Assembly (NCBI RefSeq): GCF_030818255.1
Contig: NZ_JAUTAG010000001.1
Coordinates: 3,100,001-3,164,000 of the forward strand
Direction: 5' to 3'
Length of the DNA stretch: 64,000 bases
Source of the DNA: Microbacterium sp. SORGH_AS_0969
GTDB lineage: Bacteria > Actinomycetota > Actinomycetes > Actinomycetales > Microbacteriaceae
Part shown: piece by piece, positions 59,464-64,000 of the stretch
How the letters are laid out: each line of letters starts with the position of its first letter
Position numbering within the stretch: position 1 is the first letter of the stretch
The notes under the pieces: model-generated
The model's input: only the letters and a program-made list of their open reading frames with translations
Database searches by the model: none
Told to the model about the DNA's origin: nothing
Program-made: the position numbers and the translations under genes

Positions 59464-59576
59464 CTGCTCCGCCTCGCGGACGAGACGAGGCTGGACGTCG
59501 GCTGCGGGCCAGGACGCGCCCGGGCCGTCGACGCCGTGCGACCTGCGCGACCATGCGCGCCTAGGATGGAGAGACC

Positions 59577-59900
59577 ATGGATGACGACGTCTTCGAGGAT
59601 TACGACCGCGAACTCGAACTGGCCCTGTACCGCGAGTATCGCGACGTCGTGCAGCAGTTCCAGTACGTGATCGAGACTGAACGCCGGTTCTATCTGGCCA
59701 ACGATGTCAACGTCGTCCGCCGCGACACCGAGCACGACTTCTACTTCGAGATCTCGATGTCGGACGTCTGGGTGTGGGACATCTACCGGGCCGATAGGTT
59801 CGTGAAGTCCGTGCGGGTGCTGACGTTCAAGGACGTGAACGTCGAAGAGCTCTCGCGTCGCGACTTCCAGCTGCCCGAAGAGCTCTCGCTCGACAACTGA
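59577..59900 (+). CDS. DUF2469 family protein
   Basis: 107 residues, acidic, with the conserved YDRELELALYREYRDVV and VWDIYRADRFVKSV blocks of DUF2469, found between rnhB and yraN in many actinobacteria. No function is known. TAGGAT (59562-59567) lies 9 nt before the ATG, and GGAGAG lies between them, so it may be leaderless or have a very short leader. Confidence 0.88.
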   Translation: MDDDVFEDYDRELELALYREYRDVVQQFQYVIETERRFYLANDVNVVRRDTEHDFYFEISMSDVWVWDIYRADRFVKSVRVLTFKDVNVEELSRRDFQLPEELSLDN

Positions 59901-60006
59901 GGATCGCGGCGGGGCTCTCCTCCCCAATACGGTGAATCGCTGACTCCTCCACCGAAAGCGCCTTCCACCCTCACGGCGACCGGCCGCGGCTGTCACGCTC
60001 TCGGGC

Positions 60007-60369
60007 ATGGCAGCGAAAGACGAACTCGGACGAGCCGGTGAGAACCGCGCCGTCGCGCACCTCAGCAGTAGCGGCTATCTCATCCTCGATCGCAATTGGC
60101 GATGTCCGCAGGGCGAAATCGACATCGTCGCGGATCACCACGGGGCGCTCGTGGTCATCGAGGTCAAGACACGGACGAGTGAGGCGTTCGGTCACCCTTT
60201 CGACGCCATCGACGCGCGCAAGGCCGCTCGACTCTGGCGCCTCGCGATGGCGTGGATGGCGGAGCACCCCGAGGAGGCACGCGGTCGTCGATTGCGGCTC
60301 GACGCGATCGCGGTGACGGGGCCGGATCCGTCGACCGCGCGGCTCGAGCATCTCGAGGATGCCCTGTGA
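60007..60369 (+). CDS. yraN: YraN/UPF0102 endonuclease-like protein
   Basis: 120 residues with the restriction-endonuclease-like core: GRAGENRAVAHL, the catalytic-type GEIDIVADHHGALVVIEVKTR (D, E-x-K pattern). A role in DNA metabolism is assumed because it is joined to comM and dprA. Its TGA overlaps the GTG of comM (GTGA). Confidence 0.92.
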   Translation: MAAKDELGRAGENRAVAHLSSSGYLILDRNWRCPQGEIDIVADHHGALVVIEVKTRTSEAFGHPFDAIDARKAARLWRLAMAWMAEHPEEARGRRLRLDAIAVTGPDPSTARLEHLEDAL

Positions 60370-61889
60370 CCGTCGCCCGCACCTGGGCGGTCGCCCTGTC
60401 AGGCCTACGGGGCGACCTCGTCGAGGTCGAAGCCGACCTGTCACAGCAGACCCCGGAGTTCTCGATCATCGGTCTCCCCGACAAGGCGCTGGGCGAAGCC
60501 GGTCGCCGGGTCCGCAACGCGTGTGCGAACCGCGGACTCGACCTTCCCAAGCGTCGGATCACCGTCAACCTCTCCCCGGCCAGCCTGCCCAAGCGCGGCT
60601 CGGGTTTCGATGTCGCCATCGCGGTGGCCGCGCTCGCGACGACGGGATCGATGGATGCCGCCCGCGTCTCCGCGACCGTGCACATCGGCGAGCTGGGGCT
60701 CGACGGGCGTCTTCGCCCGGTGCCCGGCGTGCTTCCCTCGGTGATGGCCGCCCGCAGGGCCGGTCATCGGCGCGTGGTGGTCCCCGCCGCGAACGCGGGC
60801 GAGGCGGACCTCGTCGAGGGAATGGAGGTCTGTGCCGCCGGCTGTCTCGCCGAGGTCGTGCGGTGGCACGGCGGCTCGTGCGACGCCGCGGACCTCGAGC
60901 CGGTCCTTCCTACGGTGCCGCCGGCCCGCGACGCTCCGGCGCTCGAACTCGCCGACGTCGTCGGACAAACCGACGCGGTGGACGCGCTGGTGGTCGCTGC
61001 CGCCGGCGGGCACCACATGTTGATGAGCGGTCCACCGGGGGCAGGCAAGACGATGTTGGCGCGCAGACTCCCCGGCATCCTTCCCGACCTGGACGACCAG
61101 GCAGCGCTATCGGTGGCCTCCGTTCGCTCGCTCTCGGGTGAGACCGTCGTACGCCTGTCTCGGACCCCGCCGTTCGAGAGCCCCCACCATGGCGCGAGCG
61201 CTGCGGCACTGATCGGGGGCGGGTCCGGCATCGTGCGGCCGGGGGCCATCGCCCGTGCGAGCGAGGGCGTGCTGTTTCTCGATGAGGGCGGAGAGTTCCC
61301 CGCCTCGGTCCTCGATGCCCTGCGCCAGCCGCTCGAGAGTGGGGAGATCCACCTTCATCGCTCGGGTGTGGCGGCGACCTACCCCGCGCGATTCCAACTC
61401 GTGGTCGCGACCAACCCCTGCCCGTGCGGGCAGTACGGCGTTCCCGGCGGTTCCTGCGAATGCCCGCCCCAGGCGATCCGTCGGTACACGCGCCGCCTTT
61501 CCGGCCCTCTGCTCGATCGGATCGACATCGATCTGCGCCTCCAACGGGTGTCCGCCGCGAGGCGCGGCACCGAGACCGCGACCATCACGACTCGTGAGGC
61601 GAGGGCCATCGTCGCCGACGCGCGGGAGCGCGCTGCCCGACGCTGGGCGGACACCCCCTGGTCGCGGAATGCGGACGCTCCCGGGACGTGGCTGAGAGGA
61701 CCCGCGTCTCCATCCGTCGACGTGCTCCGCCCGCTCGATACCGCGCTGCGGCGCGGCGCACTGACCCTGCGCGGGTACGACCGCCTGCTCCGCGTCGCGT
61801 GGACCGTCGCCGACATCGCTGGTCACGACGCAATCACGGTGGACGACATCGGGCGGGCGCTGTACCTCCGGCGGGGGATGAGCGCGTGA
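60366..61889 (+). CDS. comM: YifB/ComM family Mg-chelatase-like AAA+ ATPase
   Basis: 507 residues. An N-terminal Lon-protease-like domain (about 1-170) comes first. The AAA+ core has Walker A GPPGAGKTML at about 222-231, Walker B GVLFLDEGGEF near 302, and ATNPCPCGQYG then CECPPQAIRRY, a cysteine-rich insert typical of ComM. In naturally competent bacteria ComM is a branch-migration helicase that extends recombination of incoming DNA. GTG 60366 overlaps yraN; its stop overlaps dprA. Confidence 0.93.
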   Translation: MTVARTWAVALSGLRGDLVEVEADLSQQTPEFSIIGLPDKALGEAGRRVRNACANRGLDLPKRRITVNLSPASLPKRGSGFDVAIAVAALATTGSMDAARVSATVHIGELGLDGRLRPVPGVLPSVMAARRAGHRRVVVPAANAGEADLVEGMEVCAAGCLAEVVRWHGGSCDAADLEPVLPTVPPARDAPALELADVVGQTDAVDALVVAAAGGHHMLMSGPPGAGKTMLARRLPGILPDLDDQAALSVASVRSLSGETVVRLSRTPPFESPHHGASAAALIGGGSGIVRPGAIARASEGVLFLDEGGEFPASVLDALRQPLESGEIHLHRSGVAATYPARFQLVVATNPCPCGQYGVPGGSCECPPQAIRRYTRRLSGPLLDRIDIDLRLQRVSAARRGTETATITTREARAIVADARERAARRWADTPWSRNADAPGTWLRGPASPSVDVLRPLDTALRRGALTLRGYDRLLRVAWTVADIAGHDAITVDDIGRALYLRRGMSA

Positions 61890-63046
61890 GCCTGCCCGAT
61901 CTGTCTCCCGAGGCAGCTCGTGCTGCGCTCACCGGCATCTCGGGTGTGGTGGCCGGGATGGAATGCGAGGCATATGCACGCACGATCTGGAACGTCATCG
62001 CCGAGCCGGGGGACGGCGCAGCGGGGGCGCTGATCACCGCCGTCGGCGCCGTGGAGGCTCTGCGGACGGCCGCGACGCCGACGGACGACGAGTGGGCGGC
62101 GGCCCGCGCGCGGTGGTCGCCGAGGTTGCGCCCCGCGGCCGTCCGATCCGCTCTCGACGGCGCTCGACGAGCGGGGGCCCGCCTGGTGGTGCCCGGCGAT
62201 CCCGACTGGCCGTCGCGTGTCGACGACCTCGGCTTCCACGCTCCCGTCGCACTGTGGGTGCGGGGGAGCGTCGGAGACCCCCTCGCACCGGCCGTATCGA
62301 TCGTGGGTGCGCGCGCGGCGACGCCGTACGGCGAGGGCGTGACCGCAGATCTCGCCGCCGAACTCGGCGCATCCGGGGTCGCGATCGTCTCCGGGGCGGC
62401 CTATGGGATCGATGGGGCCGCTCATCGGGCGGCGCTGTCGACGGGCGCGACGACGGTCGCCTTCCTCGCGGGGGGAGTTGATCGGGCGTACCCGCGCGGG
62501 CACGAAGGGCTGCTCGAACGGATCGCCGTATCCGGCGCGGTCTGGAGCGAGACCCCGTGCGGATCGAGCCCCACGAAATGGAGGTTCCTCGCACGAAATC
62601 GCCTCATCGCCGCGATGGCGGACGCCGTGGTCGTGGTGGAGGCCGGGTGGAGGAGCGGCTCACTGAACACCGCGGCGCACGCGGCGACTCTGGGCCGAGC
62701 GTTGGGGGCGGTTCCGGGGCCCGTCACCTCGGCGGCGTCAGCGGGGTGCCATCGCATCCTGCGGGAGTACGGCGGCGTGTGCGTGACCTCGGCTGAGGAC
62801 GTTCGCGAGATGCTCGGCGACGTGTCGATGACACAGGTTCCCGGGGGGTCTCCGGACGAGGGGCGGACGGACGAGACAACTCGCATCTTCGACGCTCTCT
62901 CCCCGCGCGTCGGGCGGCGGACGGACGACATCGCGCGCCGCAGCGGACTTTCGGTGGCAGAGGCGCAGACTCACCTCGGACTCGCCGAGCTCGAGGGGCG
63001 GGTGGTGCGGGACGACGACGGAGGCTGGCGTGCGGTGCGCGAGTGA
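61886..63046 (+). CDS. dprA: DNA-processing protein DprA
   Basis: 386 residues. The Rossmann-like DprA domain shows SIVGARAATPYG, IVSGAAYGIDGAAHRAAL, SSPTKWRFLARNRLIAAM and VVVEAGWRSGSLNTAAHA. A C-terminal winged-helix segment (about 320-386) follows. It loads RecA on single-stranded DNA during transformation. GTG 61886 overlaps the comM stop (GTGA). The yraN-comM-dprA group is common in actinobacteria, most of which are not known to be competent. Confidence 0.94.
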   Translation: MSLPDLSPEAARAALTGISGVVAGMECEAYARTIWNVIAEPGDGAAGALITAVGAVEALRTAATPTDDEWAAARARWSPRLRPAAVRSALDGARRAGARLVVPGDPDWPSRVDDLGFHAPVALWVRGSVGDPLAPAVSIVGARAATPYGEGVTADLAAELGASGVAIVSGAAYGIDGAAHRAALSTGATTVAFLAGGVDRAYPRGHEGLLERIAVSGAVWSETPCGSSPTKWRFLARNRLIAAMADAVVVVEAGWRSGSLNTAAHAATLGRALGAVPGPVTSAASAGCHRILREYGGVCVTSAEDVREMLGDVSMTQVPGGSPDEGRTDETTRIFDALSPRVGRRTDDIARRSGLSVAEAQTHLGLAELEGRVVRDDDGGWRAVRE

Positions 63047-63169
63047 CGCGAGTCCGTGCGGCGTCGGTGTGCACTTGCCCACGACGCGGGCCGCCGGGAA
63101 TCACCGTTCGACGAGGAGTCCGCGCGCGCCCTGTCACCCCTCGGCAGCGATCGGGGGCAATCTGGAGTC

Positions 63170-64000
63170 ATGCGCTCTTCCGCCGCCGCAGAGGCGTTCC
63201 TGTCGCACCTTGCGACCGTGCGCCGACTCTCACCGGCCACCGTTCGCGCGTACCGATCCGACCTCGCAGACCTGGTGCGCTCGACGCGCGACCCTGAGCT
63301 GGCCGACCTCGACATCGAGATGCTCCGCGAATGGCAGTGGGAGGCGACGACCACCGGCCTGTCCAAAGCAACCGCCGCTCGACGGACGTCGTCCGTCCGT
63401 GCCTTCTTCTCGTGGGCGCGAGACGAGGGCCTCATCGACTTCGACCCGTCGGCTCGCCTCGTCGCCCCGAAACGGGGGCGGACCCTGCCCGTCGTCGCGA
63501 CGAGTTCGGCTCTCGACGAGGTTCTCGCGAGCGCCGCAACCCGCGCCGAGACCGGCGATCCTCTCGAGCTTCGCGATCACGCCGTCCTGGAGATGCTGTA
63601 CGGGTCTGGCGCGCGCGTGTCGGAGCTGTGCGGACTCGACCTCGACGACGTGGACCGTGACAATCGCACCCTGCGCCTGCGCGGCAAAGGAGACAAAGAG
63701 CGAGTCGTTCCGTACGGCCTCCCCGCCGCGCGCGCACTGGATGCCTACCTCGTGCGCGGTCGGCCCGTGTTGAGCGCGCGCGACGATGGCGGGGCCGGAC
63801 GCGCCGTGTTCATCGGTGCGAGGGGCGCGCGGCTCGGCCCGCGTGCCGTCCATGCGCTCGTGTCACGGGTCGTCGGCCCTGCAGTGGGAGCCGAGGCGCT
63901 CGGTCCGCACGCCTTGAGACATTCCGCGGCCACCCACCTTCTCGACGGCGGCGCAGATCTGCGGACCGTCCAGGAGATCCTCGGGCACGCGAGTCTCGGG
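63170..64000 (+). CDS. xerC: tyrosine recombinase XerC-like, truncated at window end
   Basis: 277 codons are visible. The N-terminal SAM-like core-binding domain covers about 1-90 (FLSHLATVRRLSPATVRAYRSDLADL). The catalytic domain shows the first Arg in YGSGARVSELCGLDLDDVD, the Lys in GKGDKERVVPYG, and HALRHSAATHLLDGGADLRTVQEILGH, which includes His, Arg and the second His. The catalytic Tyr lies beyond the window. It follows dprA by 123 bp, where xerC sits in many genomes, so it is the chromosome-dimer resolvase rather than a phage integrase. Confidence 0.9.
   Translation, partial: MRSSAAAEAFLSHLATVRRLSPATVRAYRSDLADLVRSTRDPELADLDIEMLREWQWEATTTGLSKATAARRTSSVRAFFSWARDEGLIDFDPSARLVAPKRGRTLPVVATSSALDEVLASAATRAETGDPLELRDHAVLEMLYGSGARVSELCGLDLDDVDRDNRTLRLRGKGDKERVVPYGLPAARALDAYLVRGRPVLSARDDGGAGRAVFIGARGARLGPRAVHALVSRVVGPAVGAEALGPHALRHSAATHLLDGGADLRTVQEILGHASLG

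Noticed and set aside
63170..64000. Integrase of a mobile element at the right edge
   Set aside because: Position next to dprA and overall sequence fit the housekeeping XerC; no phage or island genes are nearby.

Overview
The window is a high-GC actinobacterial chromosome segment. Protein similarity, gene order and the many TANNNT boxes lying 6-9 nt from start codons fit the family Microbacteriaceae, most likely Microbacterium or a close relative. That placement is inference from recalled family features, not from a database search. Almost everything is a recognisable chromosomal gene. I saw no CRISPR array, prophage, defence island or biosynthetic cluster. The less ordinary material is in the spaces between genes: leader peptides, operators, long hairpins, tandem repeats and two insertion sequences.

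Layout. 1-3.1 kb: a truncated class V aminotransferase divergent from a LysR regulator, then gltX and tRNA-Gln. 3.1-10.7 kb: small membrane and secreted proteins, including an Ig-like surface protein followed by a sortase-anchored subtilisin, an ArsR-like regulator and a lipoprotein. 10.8-15 kb: the fructose operon (DeoR regulator, fruK, fruA, ptsH). 15.1-17.7 kb: a metallo-hydrolase, tRNA-Glu with a partial duplication of its 3' end and terminator, and an IS256/IS1249-type element inside the duplicated copy. 17.7-23.4 kb: an ECF sigma factor with a DUF4349 membrane protein, terC, 64-bp tandem repeats, and a coupled metY/flavin monooxygenase pair. 23.5-30 kb: a leucine leader peptide, leuCD, murA, plsC, gpsA, ddl. 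30-39 kb: DUF3515, thiL, rsmD, an IS110 element, recG, coaD, DUF177, rpmF, rnc, mutM. 39-49.6 kb: a two-domain acetyltransferase, two small proteins, smc, ftsY, a phosphate transporter, lipA/lipB. 49.6-64 kb: a TetR regulator, ffh, rpsP-khpA-rimM-trmD, map, rplS, lepB, rnhB, DUF2469, yraN, comM, dprA and a truncated xerC-type recombinase.

How it works together. The core genes serve translation (gltX, two tRNAs, rpsP, rimM, trmD, rplS, rpmF, rsmD, map), secretion (ftsY, ffh, lepB), wall precursors (murA, ddl), lipid precursors (gpsA, plsC), DNA maintenance (recG, mutM, smc, comM, dprA, xerC) and leucine synthesis. Many neighbours are translationally coupled by ATGA or GTGA overlaps. Many isolated genes appear to be transcribed as leaderless mRNAs from a -10 box placed exactly 6 nt before the start codon. 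The fructose PTS, the secreted-protein pair and the metY/monooxygenase pair look like accessory blocks set between conserved core blocks.
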